A DNA stretch of 64,000 nucleotides from Ustilago trichophora. Its lineage: Eukaryota > Basidiomycota > Ustilaginomycetes > Ustilaginales > Ustilaginaceae. Position 1 is the first letter of the stretch. Every line of letters begins with the position of its first letter. The notes below the pieces were generated by a model. It saw only the letters and a program-made list of their open reading frames with translations, had not been told where the DNA came from and searched no databases. The stretch is from assembly GCA_900323505.1 (NCBI GenBank), contig OOIN01000004.1:806001-870000 (forward strand), in the 5' to 3' direction. The translations under genes were made by a program, and so were the position numbers. Shown here piece by piece: positions 29,805-39,155 of the stretch.

Positions 29805-30878
29805 TCAGTCAGGAATCTGCGAAATGTCATCGACCGTGACCTCTTCGCGACCGTTCATTCGGCGACGGAAGGCAGATGAGGCCTTGTAGACACCCTTCCT
29901 CAACCTGTTGATCGAGCCAAGCGGCTTATGTTCGACCAAGCCGTGCCATACATCGAGCCTGTTGTGGTCCTCCCAAAAGCTGACTCGCTTTGGTGGGAAG
30001 GACTCTTGCGCCGGCAGCGTGAGCTTGGCTACAGTGACGTATGGATACTTTTGCTGGTCCCACTCGACGCGTACATCCTCGATCGGCTGTTCCTGCAGGT
30101 TCTCTAGGAACTGAACTTGAAAGTCGTACGTCGCTTCGTTCGTCTTGAAGTACATTTGCAGCCAGTCTTTGAGTACTGTGTTGCCGTGGTCGTTCTCGCC
30201 TACCTCTTTCTTTGCGAGCGCCTTCTGGGCATCCGAAGTAGGCAAGAGACGATACTTGACCACGTAGTCGCCATATCGGATCGCCGATTGAGAGTACTGG
30301 CGTTGTGCAGCAAGGTGGATGTTGGGAGCGACATTCCTGGCGTTCTGCACCTTGTAGTCGTCTCGCTTCTTCAGGTCCTCATCCAGACCTTTGCTGTCGG
30401 AACCATGGAGCAAACGCAACGCAATGATATCCCTGCATGTCCTTGCGTTACCGAGCTCGAGGAAGGGGCTCGAGTTGAACTCAAAGTCTTGCGTCTCTGG
30501 GTCCTTCATGTCCTTTCGCAGCTTGAGCCCTTTGGCGTTGAAGACCTTGAGCCCGATGCCTCGTGGCTGTGGCACGCGATCGTCGATCAAGTCCGTCGTC
30601 TCGGTCGAGTATCGCATAGCGACGGGGAACTTGGCGCCGGCTTCCTTGAAGAGGCCTTGGTAGAGATGCGAGTCGAGACCTTGGAGAACTTCGAGCTCGC
30701 CCTTGACAATACCCTGGGTCTTGACGTGGGTGCCAGAAAAGGCGTGACGGTGGCATTCCCACACGGCGGTCTGGGCGGTGTTGATCTGCTTTTCGACTTG
30801 GTGGATCAGCTCATCTTCTTCGGCACCTGCGCCGGCTTCGACGTTGGGGTCGTCCCATCGGATAAGCGTTCTTGTCAT
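29805..30878 (-). CDS. Catalase-like domain protein, heme-ligand region not recognisable
   Basis: 357 aa from the ATG of MTRTLIRWDD. The fold-level pattern is that of the catalase superfamily: RHAFSGTHVKTQG contains the His (residue 51) equivalent to the distal catalytic His, followed by KFPVAMRYSTE, PQPRGIGLKVFNAKG and DFEFNSSPFLELG. The usual heme-coordinating R-x-x-x-Y motif of true catalases is not visible near the C-terminus, which instead ends in a basic stretch (SSAFRRRMNGRE). Such fungal catalase-related proteins are of uncertain enzymology. The open frame continues upstream to 31268 and there are good splice-like sites (GTAAGT at about 31114, CAG at about 30910), so an additional 5' exon is possible. 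Confidence 0.78.
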   Translation of the reverse strand: MTRTLIRWDDPNVEAGAGAEEDELIHQVEKQINTAQTAVWECHRHAFSGTHVKTQGIVKGELEVLQGLDSHLYQGLFKEAGAKFPVAMRYSTETTDLIDDRVPQPRGIGLKVFNAKGLKLRKDMKDPETQDFEFNSSPFLELGNARTCRDIIALRLLHGSDSKGLDEDLKKRDDYKVQNARNVAPNIHLAAQRQYSQSAIRYGDYVVKYRLLPTSDAQKALAKKEVGENDHGNTVLKDWLQMYFKTNEATYDFQVQFLENLQEQPIEDVRVEWDQQKYPYVTVAKLTLPAQESFPPKRVSFWEDHNRLDVWHGLVEHKPLGSINRLRKGVYKASSAFRRRMNGREEVTVDDISQIPD

Positions 30879-32458
30879 CTTTGCCAGGTGGTTGAAGTGG
30901 ATAGGCTGCAGAGAGTATAAGCGCTCTTGATCAGGGGGTGACAGGATGGCGTTCTCAAAACGTCTAGGGGATATATACCCGTCTGAGGGATATACACCTG
31001 GGCTTATCCGAAACGGGGACGCCCTCTCACAGTACACCTGCATCTCAAAAAGCAGCCCCAGCCTGAGGCTACTCAACAGTCGGAATGGGTCCAAACAGTA
31101 TCGACCACTTACTGTCGTTGATCGCCTGTACAGCAGCAACCGCCCTGGCGCCCCACCTTCGGGCTTCGAGGAGGGCCAAGCGCCAAGAAGGGGAAAGAAG
31201 CAGAAACCCCATGTGATGCGAATGCCCGGAAAGCCGACTGAACACCAAGACCGCAAGCACTCGCGCACAGGAAACTCTTGTATGTGTCTACACGGGCTCT
31301 TCTGTGCTCAGTCCACACGCTGCTTCTGCCGTTGAAGTATGGGGTCCGATCTTCGTCTTGCAGTTGTGCAGATTTCCGCTGCAAGCCCGTCGTCCATCTG
31401 TCGCTTGTCTATTGCTTCCATTCGCCGAGCCATCATCCTTAAATCACAGTTTTCATTCGCGTCCTCCTAAAGCTTAGCGGCTTTTTCAATGGTTCACAAG
31501 TCAACGAATCTTGACCATCTGATCAGCAGCTCAGATCTGTTCTATTTGAATAATGTACAGCTGCTCCTTTGCGTGAACGGTTCAAGTGTCCGAAAATGCG
31601 GATCGCAGCGCCAACATCTCAACAGTCTAGCCGAGCATATGGAGTTGACCCAGAGAGAGAGAGAGAGAGAGAAAGAGAGACCCTTGGATTTGGGAAATGC
31701 AAAAATGGACAGACGGCGAATGATGTTCGCTTCGGTTAGAAAAGAGGAACGGGCTTGTGGAAAGCCGAACACCGCGCGTGATTTTTCCTTCATCTTCCCG
31801 TCTAATGTGAGTGGTCCTCCCTACTGTGGCCATTTGAGATGCAGCCGTGCCGACTGGCAATTGTGACAAGGTAGGGTAAAGAGAAACGTGTCATGATTTG
31901 ACAGGAGGAAAGCAGACCACCGCGCGTAAAAGCGAAAGAAAGCTCGTCGGCGAACGTCACAAGACCCTTCCGCTTTGTTGTCCCTGCACTAAATCCCGCT
32001 CTGACATCCTAGACGAGAACAGTTGCCGTCAAGAACCTAGCTGGCCTTCCTGGTTTCCCCCGATCACATTTGTCCCATCCTTTTCGTCCTCTCGAGACTC
32101 TCCATTGCCCGCACCACGCTTGCACACACGACTGAAGCAATTCACTACGATGAAGAGGCAAAAGAAAACGTGTCTACTCCTCAAATCCGCAAGAGCAGAG
32201 AGGAGAGCGACACGTGGAATTACGAGACACTAATGAGCTAGCAAGGAGCGACTAGAAGAGAAAGAAAAGAAGATACCCGATTCGACAGAATGTATAAACA
32301 AAGCAAAGCGTGCAAGAAAAAATGCGAAAGGAGATGAGAGTGTGATGTGGAATCTATGAGGTGATCATCCTACGGAAAAGTCTTGGGACTAGCAGGTGGT
32401 GATCGCTCATCTACATTGAGCGTAGAGCAGATGCAAGTGGGGATAGTATGTGGCAAGA
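30879..32458. other. Spacer upstream of catalase-like gene and 3' of chitin deacetylase
   Basis: 1.6 kb containing the catalase-like promoter (with a possible 5' exon up to about 31220) and the chitin deacetylase 3' UTR. There is a GA microsatellite at 31652-31680. I support no further gene. Confidence 0.45.
31652..31680. repeat. (GA)n microsatellite
   Basis: Nearly perfect AG dinucleotide repeat with one AA interruption. Confidence 0.9.
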
Positions 32459-33895
32459 TTAAAGCATCAGGGCGAAAGCAGCAGCGACGGCACCGAGACC
32501 GATGGTGGAGGCGCCAGCGATGAGGCTCGAAGCGCCCGAAGTGGACTGGCCCTTGGAGGAGGTGCTGCTGGAAGAAGAACCGCTGCCCGAGGTGCTGCCG
32601 GAGCTAGCACTGGAGCCCGAAGGGTTGGCCTGAGAGCTGGAAGCGCTAGCGGAAGCAACGGCAGCCTTTGCCGACGACGAAGCTTGAGGCGAAGCACCGG
32701 AGCCGTCCAAGTTGGCAAAGGCGCTTGTGTCGGGAGCGCGGGCACTGCCACGCTGAGCATCAGAGTGGACAACGTTGATAGGCTCACGGGTGGGGAGGAT
32801 GCTGTCGACCTGCTCCTTTTTGGAGGTGAGGTTCCACTGGTTCTGGTAGTAAGGCAGACCCTGAAGTTCGGGGACGGCGCCAACGTTCCATCTGTGGGCC
32901 TTGAGCGCACGGTGGTAGGCCTTGAAAGAGTCGATGGCCTGGTCGGTGGTCTCGTGCTCGAGCGAGATGAAACCGGTGCGGTCGGTCGAGTTGGCCCAGC
33001 TGGTCATCTCGCGGATGACGCCGGCCTTGGTAGCGCCGACACCGGTGGTGCAGGTCTGGAGCTGAGCGGTACCGTTGCCCTGGCGGAGACACCAGTCGTC
33101 GGCGTCCTTGTTCCACATGACGGTCTGGAGACCGAGGACCTGGGTGGCGATGGCGCGCACACGGGCGTCGACGTCACCCTCAGGGGGGCGCCAGTACATG
33201 GGGATGGATCCAGTGAGATCGTAGATGATCTGCATGGTCCAGCCAAGGTCACCGAGAATCTCGAGATCGGTCTTGCCGGTCTGGAGGGTGTGCGACCAGG
33301 TGTGGACACCGAGGTGCATGGGAGGGTCAGCCTTGACATATTGGTCCATGGCGGTAGGGTTCCAGACGATGGCGGAGCCGATGAGGAAGTGGGTGGCGCT
33401 CTGCTGCTGAGACTGGAGGTACTTGATGAGGTCCGGAGACTGAGGGGTGGGGCCGTCGTCAAAGGTGATGGCAACGTAGTTGTCTGGAGCCAGCCAGATG
33501 TCACCAGTGTCGCACTTTTGGACGGTCCAGGAGCAGACGTTGGTCATGTCGGTACCAGCAGGGTAGACGGTGGCACGAGTGTTGGGGTCAGTGATGGATC
33601 GAGGGATGTTGGGGATGAGACCAGCGGCCTTCTTCTGGTTGTAGCGGTCGACCCAGGCCTTGGGGAGCGAGCTGGCGGGGGGAGGGTCGGAACCAGCAGG
33701 AGGGTAAGGCATGCCATTCTTGGAGGTGGTGGCGAGCTGACGCTTTGTGATGCTGTGGTGCTCAGCACGCTTGTTGAAGAGGTGGCCGGCAGGGTGATCG
33801 GAAGGGTCGACAAGACCTCGCTCATGGCGACCAGCAGCGGCGACCAGCGGAGCGGCCAGAGCCATGGCTCCGACGGTGAGGGTGGTGAGACGCAT
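32459..33895 (-). CDS. Chitin deacetylase, secreted, GPI-anchored (CE4 family)
   Basis: 478 aa from the ATG of MRLTTLTVGA; upstream frame codons lack an ATG. There is a signal peptide at about residues 1-22. The NodB/CE4 domain covers about 140-340: motif 1 AITFDDGPTP (catalytic base and metal Asp), motif 2 HLGVHTWSHT (metal His), motif 3 YWRPPEGDVD, and motif 4 WNKDADDW. The C-terminal 90 residues are Ser/Ala/Gly-rich, ending in a hydrophobic tail (GLGAVAAAFALML) typical of a GPI-attachment signal. The enzyme converts wall chitin to chitosan, which in basidiomycetes is needed for wall integrity and helps plant-associated fungi hide chitin. Length and architecture match basidiomycete CDAs. 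Confidence 0.95.
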   Translation of the reverse strand: MRLTTLTVGAMALAAPLVAAAGRHERGLVDPSDHPAGHLFNKRAEHHSITKRQLATTSKNGMPYPPAGSDPPPASSLPKAWVDRYNQKKAAGLIPNIPRSITDPNTRATVYPAGTDMTNVCSWTVQKCDTGDIWLAPDNYVAITFDDGPTPQSPDLIKYLQSQQQSATHFLIGSAIVWNPTAMDQYVKADPPMHLGVHTWSHTLQTGKTDLEILGDLGWTMQIIYDLTGSIPMYWRPPEGDVDARVRAIATQVLGLQTVMWNKDADDWCLRQGNGTAQLQTCTTGVGATKAGVIREMTSWANSTDRTGFISLEHETTDQAIDSFKAYHRALKAHRWNVGAVPELQGLPYYQNQWNLTSKKEQVDSILPTREPINVVHSDAQRGSARAPDTSAFANLDGSGASPQASSSAKAAVASASASSSQANPSGSSASSGSTSGSGSSSSSTSSKGQSTSGASSLIAGASTIGLGAVAAAFALML

Positions 33896-36431
33896 GGTGA
33901 ACAAAGGTCTATGAGGATGGCGTCACGGAAGGAAGTGATAAGAAGGGGGGCGGGGGATCTAGAGCAAGCCAAGACACCAGAACGCAAAGTCTATAAGGGA
34001 AAGAGGGGAAGTGCGTAAAGACTGTGGATAGCAGAAGCGAAAACGAAATCGTCTGCAATGCGACTCGCCAAGAGCAATGTTATGAGGCGAGACGGAGGCG
34101 GGGATGGAAGAGCGAAAGGAAGACGGAGAAAGGGAAGAAATATAATGGAAGAGGATGGATGAGGAAAGAGAGAAAGGAGGAGAGGAAGCGAAGATGAAGG
34201 AGATACGGTACCAGATGAAAGGGGCGAGAGAGGACTCAGACAGACACGCACACGCCAAGACAGAGTCGCGGGTCGGAGTAGCATGTGCACTTCGATGCTT
34301 TCGAGATTGACACAAGACGCCGGGATCCCTTTACCCTCGACAAAGTCACAGACACAGGGACAGAAAGGTGGGCTGTGGTTGTACTCTTGTCAGGGGCGAA
34401 CTGCTGCAAAGTGGCTGCAGAGACCGGGGTGTTGAACGGTGTCGAGAGGGAAGGACCGACCGACTCGTGCTGAGCCAGCAAGCAAAGCAAAGCAACTTAA
34501 GCAGGTGTAAGCGTGTGAGAGAGGCGCAAGATGAGTGTCCGATTGAACCATCTCTTTGAACCACTTCGGATGCAAGCCGACCTGCGACTGATAGCAACAA
34601 CACACCGCCCCACCCAAAGCCACCCTCCCTCACATCCCACGAAAATCAGATGAAGCTGACGACCACTCTTGTTTTCTTGTCGTCTGTACCGTATCATCAG
34701 GTCAGATAAATTGTGGTCGTCCATCATCCTGTCCTACAAATGCAAATGAACAAAGGTCCAGGAGGAGGAGGAGAAACAGCAATCTCAATCGCAAGAGGCA
34801 GTCGAATCCTACGCCAGGACGCCTCCCTCTGACACTGTACCGCAGGCAACTCTAGCTTCAAGGCGAAACAGCCGAGCCGGTAGAGACTGGCATGAAGTCT
34901 TGCCAAGCCCTTCTCAGAATGTACTGTACTGTATCCTTGACATGCATTTGCATTGTTTCGCCATCTCAACCGTGTCTGCCAGCAGCTGCAAGTGCTTTCT
35001 TGGTGCCAAAACGAAGGAAACTTGTGTGTTGCGCTGGCAAAAAAACAAAATAAAGAAGAATTGGCATGCAAGCACATGCACGAGCAAGCGACAAACGCGT
35101 GCGTGCGTTTGGGCGTGTCTGCTGCGGTCGCTCTTTTTCCTCTAAATCGTCTCGCAAGTGAGCTCTTTCAATTTTTGACCTGTCAAAAGAAAAACGGCAG
35201 CAGCACTAGCAGCACTTGAGCCCTTGTTTGCACTGCAAGGTGGAAAAGGGGTCCCCGATGCAACAAGCTCCCAGGCCAAAGCCACCTTCTCCTTCCAATC
35301 ACCCCATTCCATAACCTATCATCATCAGTCAAGAGATGCGGTTGCTTTGGTGGCAACACCCAAGCGAAGCGGCGGTGCAGCGTCGTCCTCCTTAGCCGAG
35401 GTGGACGTGTCGAGAAATCTGGTTGGAACACTGCAGATCCGTTCGAAAGCTTGGCAAACACTGCTCTGTCCACAATACGGACATGAACGCGAAGACGAAC
35501 ACGGGAACAAGAGCGGTCTTGTGCCTAAGCCTTGGTGTTGGTCTCTGTTTTGCTTTTCGAGTTTCCCGCACGCCGAGCCCAACGGAGTTCCGAGCGTACG
35601 ACGCGTGTCTTTCGTTTTTTCTGTTCTGGCCGTCTTTTCTTCATCTCTCGGTGTTCACGCTCTTGGTGCATCTGCCCTGATTCGGGATCGGTTTTGCTAT
35701 TATTGTGCTTACAGTACTTTGCCATTTCGGTCGACTGGAGGCTCCAGCGCAGTCTGTTGCCAAGTACAGTGTTGTACGACGCTTGACAAATTGTATGCAG
35801 CTCTGGAGAGCCATCGAGCGTTGAAGCGATGAGCTTGCAAAGCACGAGCCTCGCAACCCGCATCTTGCAGTCGTAGCGCTAATTTTCGCTGATAGGAGTG
35901 ACAAATCAAGCAGTGCTCACAGCATATCACACACTCTCGCCTATGTCGACCATATCAGACGATCTCCACCTCCTACTTTTTGCATTTCAAGTCGACGTCA
36001 TCGTTTGTGTCACAAGGTACCTTTGCAGTGAGGGACAACTACAAAGGGTCTCTCGCCCACAACTTGCTTCAGTGGCAATCTCCCTTCGAGACAGATCCCG
36101 ACCCGATCTCGCCAATTGCTGGTTCCGATGCTGTCCAGCATCGTGGGTTTTGCACATAATGGAGAGAAGTGGTGACGCCAAGCGCCGATCCACGCTGATC
36201 CGCTCTTTTCATTTGCATACGCTAGCCTGCCAAGCCCGGCCATTCGATCTCAAAAGAAGCATTGCCTCTAGATGGAGTCTTTCTTGGATTCGCAATCAGC
36301 TATTCTGGTCCCGTATTCTGCTGAAAGCTGCTTTGATGTTTGGACTAAGCACGGAGAATCAACAACAGACGGCGACATCGACAAAGTATGAAACACTTGA
36401 CATCATATTGCCTTAAAAGCAGTGCTTTGAT
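33896..36431. promoter_or_regulatory. 2.5-kb spacer between chitin deacetylase and 5S rRNA gene
   Basis: Contains the chitin deacetylase promoter, a purine-rich stretch around 34080-34260 and TGTAC-family motifs at 34921-34933 and about 35763-35778. A 202-codon frame at 35224-35832 (+) starts with TTG and has no recognisable domain; I do not call it a gene. Confidence 0.45.
34921..34933. repeat. (GTACT)n pentamer array
   Basis: gtactgtactgta, a copy of the recurrent intergenic motif. Confidence 0.85.
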
Positions 36432-36550
36432 ATCTGCGGCCATAGAACCTTGAAAGCACCGCATCCCGTCCGATCTGCGAAGTTAAGCAAGGTATCGCCT
36501 AGTCAGTACTGCGGTGGGGGACCACGCGGGAATCCTAGGTGCTGCAGTTC
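36432..36550 (+). rRNA. 5S ribosomal RNA
   Basis: About 119 nt beginning atctgcggccatagaacc and ending ggtgctgcagtt, with the conserved blocks gaaagcaccgcatcccgtcc, the internal-control-region core agttaagc, and gtgggggaccacgcgggaat. The two ends pair as helix I apart from one mismatch. The RNA is made by RNA polymerase III from the internal promoter (A box, intermediate element, C box, bound by TFIIIA) and joins the large ribosomal subunit. A single copy with no rDNA around it indicates dispersed 5S genes in this genome. The exact first base is uncertain by one or two positions. Confidence 0.95.
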
Positions 36551-36552
36551 CT

Positions 36553-36570
36553 TTTCTTTTCTTTTTTTTC
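36553..36570 (+). terminator. RNA polymerase III T-run terminator of 5S rRNA
   Basis: Runs of T4, T4 and T8 interrupted by single C start three bases after the mature 3' end. Confidence 0.85.
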
Positions 36571-36878
36571 TTGCCATTTTTTTGACCCTTTTTCATCGAG
36601 TCTTTTCATGGTAAGTTACCATTCTTTTACTTTCTGCCGTTTTTCATGCCCATCGTCAATCACTTCGCTTCATTATCACCAAGCTTTGTGAGCTCGGACG
36701 TCTCGACATGGAACAACACTGAAAGCATGCGCCGTTAAAGAGAGCATATTAGAAACAAGCCAAAGGTATGCAGAACCATGATCAATCATAAAGGTGGTAG
36801 TGATACAATTTTGTCCTAGATTGCATGGGTGATATCAAACTAGTAGAAGAGGTTGCGAGCGGAGACCCCCAAGTGTCA
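36571..36878. other. Spacer between 5S rRNA and mS23 3' end
   Basis: About 310 bp, AT-rich. It probably holds the mS23 3' UTR. Nothing else is visible. Confidence 0.4.
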
Positions 36879-37892
36879 TCAGCTGCTTGTAGGTGTGGTC
36901 TGTGTTGGTCGGATGGTCGACTTGGCCAGGCCGAGAAAGTCATCGGCAGCGTCCGAGCCAAGGTGGACGTTTCCACCAGCCAGAGCCGACGGTGTTGCCT
37001 GGCTCGCCTTTAGCTCAGCACCGCTCCCCAGACGCTCCGAGCTGACTTTACCCTCCTTGAAAGCCTTGGCCGCCTCGAGGTATGCATCTCCATTTGTGAA
37101 AGTTTGATCGGTGCGCTTGACCCTAGCCGCCTTGGTCTGCTGCAGATCCGCGGCGTTGGCTGCATCGCCTGCCATGCCCCCCGCGGCCCAAGCAGCCCAT
37201 GACTCGAGCGCCTTATCCTCCTTCTCGAATCCACGCTGTGTCTCGGTCTTGCCGAGGTCAGCACCGTAGTATTTTGCCTCGAGCACCGCATATCTCGTAG
37301 CGTGCTCGTGTTCAGCCTTGAGACCGTGGTACGAGCTAAGTGTATTGTGGTAGGCCTGCGACAGACTCAATCCACCTTGTCGGTGCGCGGCAAGGGTGCA
37401 CGCTACAAAGTCCTCCACACTCGGATTCCTGCCGTAGGAGCGGAGTCGCTTGGGATCACCGTGCACTCTTGTCTCGCTACCGACAGCATCAGTCATCTCG
37501 ACGAGCGTCTTGGGTCGGTATGCTTCCCATGGGTGGTCGCGGAAGAACTGCTGACGGATCTTGTCCTCATCGTAGACGATGGGCTTGGGGTTGAGCTTGG
37601 GGGTGAGAGTGCGCGATTTCTTCTTCGAGTTGGTGGTATCGCGACCATGTGCCTGCTTCGAGCCGGCAGCGGCCTTGGAAGACGAGCCAACCTTGGCAAG
37701 GCTAGTTTGTTGAGAAGCACGCAGACGAGCAGGAAGATCGACGTCAGGTCGCTGGACAGGATGACGAGCAGGAACGGAGACAGGTGGGTGGTTGGTGACG
37801 GCCTCGAACCAGGCAGGAGGCGTCTTGAGGAAGCCGGACTCGAGCAGCCTCGAGACGGTCTGAGGCACTTGTGATGGAATGCGTCGTGGCAT
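36879..37892 (-). CDS. RSM25: Mitochondrial small-subunit ribosomal protein mS23 (RSM25)
   Basis: 337 aa, intronless. The N-terminus PRRIPSQVPQTVSRLLESGFLKTPPAWFEAVTNHPP is the family signature (yeast Rsm25 has the same 'LLESGLLKxxPxW' layout). A central block IVYDEDKIRQQFFRDHPWEAYRPK and SVEDFVACTLAAHRQGGLSLSQAY is also typical of fungal mS23. The C-terminal third is Ala/Gly/Lys-rich and less conserved. It belongs to the mitochondrial 37S subunit. It is divergent from the formin gene. Confidence 0.85.
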   Translation of the reverse strand: MPRRIPSQVPQTVSRLLESGFLKTPPAWFEAVTNHPPVSVPARHPVQRPDVDLPARLRASQQTSLAKVGSSSKAAAGSKQAHGRDTTNSKKKSRTLTPKLNPKPIVYDEDKIRQQFFRDHPWEAYRPKTLVEMTDAVGSETRVHGDPKRLRSYGRNPSVEDFVACTLAAHRQGGLSLSQAYHNTLSSYHGLKAEHEHATRYAVLEAKYYGADLGKTETQRGFEKEDKALESWAAWAAGGMAGDAANAADLQQTKAARVKRTDQTFTNGDAYLEAAKAFKEGKVSSERLGSGAELKASQATPSALAGGNVHLGSDAADDFLGLAKSTIRPTQTTPTSS

Positions 37893-38630
37893 GATGCGCG
37901 TGTGCGTGTACGAGTCTATCGATCGTGGCCTAGCTGAAGCCGGTACTGATAGAGATAAGAGAGTGTGGTGAGTGTGACGATGTTAGACAATCTAAAGAGG
38001 TTGATAGGAAATGCAGTTGGAAGGCATCGTGTGCAAAAAGTGTCTCCAAAGGTTGCTGACCTTTCTTCTTAGCCATGCTTCACGTGATGCGACCATTGTT
38101 TTATCGATTCGCACGAGAAAGGGCAGCTACGCCTGTCAATTGAATTGGCGCGGCACGCGAGACAGGGGCTCTGTGTCCCGAGAAAAACACGTTTCTGAAC
38201 CCTGAGCAACAGCAGCATCGCGAGAGTGGAGGTTGCCAAGGCTTCTTCGCTCCTCTTGACCCAGTCTTTCCTTTAGCCCCTCTTGACCCTATCCGGATAA
38301 GAGAGCTACTCTTTCGCCAGCATACGAGCTTGATGATAGCGTCAAGGGTAGCTCTGCCAGAGCTGTATCAGGAGGCATCGGAGGCATCGCGAGACAACTC
38401 TGAACGAATTGATGCTGCAAGAAAACAGAGTGAATTGTTCAAAAGACCAACACTTGAGCTTGAGTTCCTGCAGCTGCAACGATTGGTTCAGATCAGCTTC
38501 ATCTCGCTATCTTAGCAGAGGCTCGTAAAGCGCGATCGTCATCATTGAGCTCAGTATATATGATCCATCATGCTGGAGGCGTGACGAAGTGCGAAGTGAG
38601 AGTGTTGGTCGGAAAGGCTGAAAAGGGCAT

Positions 38631-38649
38631 GTACTGTACTGTACTGTAC
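38631..38649. repeat. (GTACT)n pentamer array
   Basis: gtactgtactgtactgtac, flanked by cat and gtg. It is a copy of the recurrent intergenic motif. Confidence 0.9.
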
Positions 38650-38780
38650 GTGTGAAATCGAGGCAAAGTGCATGTTTCAGCTGGCCGAGCTCTGTTTTTT
38701 CCAAGTGTAGAAACGTGAATCCGGAGCAACACCGATTGTACACAATCACCATTCGGTCAATCAGAGCTCAGTCATCGGTC

Positions 38781-38791
38781 ACTGTACTGTA
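38781..38791. repeat. Short ACTGT/GTACT motif
   Basis: actgtactgta, a second short copy in the same divergent promoter. Confidence 0.8.
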
Positions 38792-39155
38792 TCACCTTCT
38801 CACTGAACCCCTCTCGCTACAAGCGCCAGCAATCTACGAAAACCATCTCATCCCTGATAGCTGTAGCTAGCTTTCTCTCTCGTTTTCTCGGTGAACTCGG
38901 CACTTCATTTCATCCTGCAGACCCCACAACGACACCGTTCTTGTCCAACTAGAACGCAGCCACTCATATCGGACAAAGGACGTATCTGACCACCACACAG
39001 CAACGTCAACTATCGTTACAATGATTCGTTGAGTGTCGACATCGCAGTCTTCTCCCAACCCAGGATCACACTCTCACTTGCCGACTACTTCACCATCACA
39101 CCAGAGCCATCTCGAACCTCGTGCCAAACGCAGCCATTGGGGAGACTTCGATAGA

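Larger units (their letters stand above)
37893..39155. promoter_or_regulatory. Divergent 1.26-kb spacer mS23/formin
   Basis: Holds both promoters and the formin leader. It contains two TGTAC-family arrays (38631-38649 and 38781-38791) 130 bp apart. In the formin frame an in-frame TGA at 39030-39032 precedes the first ATG at 39156; the intervening 41 codons are open, so a 5' exon or non-AUG start cannot be excluded. Confidence 0.5.

Noticed and set aside
32450..34018. 522-codon open frame on the plus strand
   Set aside because: It is exactly antisense to the chitin deacetylase gene. Strong codon bias leaves long stop-free antisense frames, and the translation is Gly/Val/Asp-rich without domains.
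35224..35832. 202-codon plus-strand frame upstream of the 5S rRNA gene
   Set aside because: Starts with TTG, has no domain, and its composition looks non-coding.
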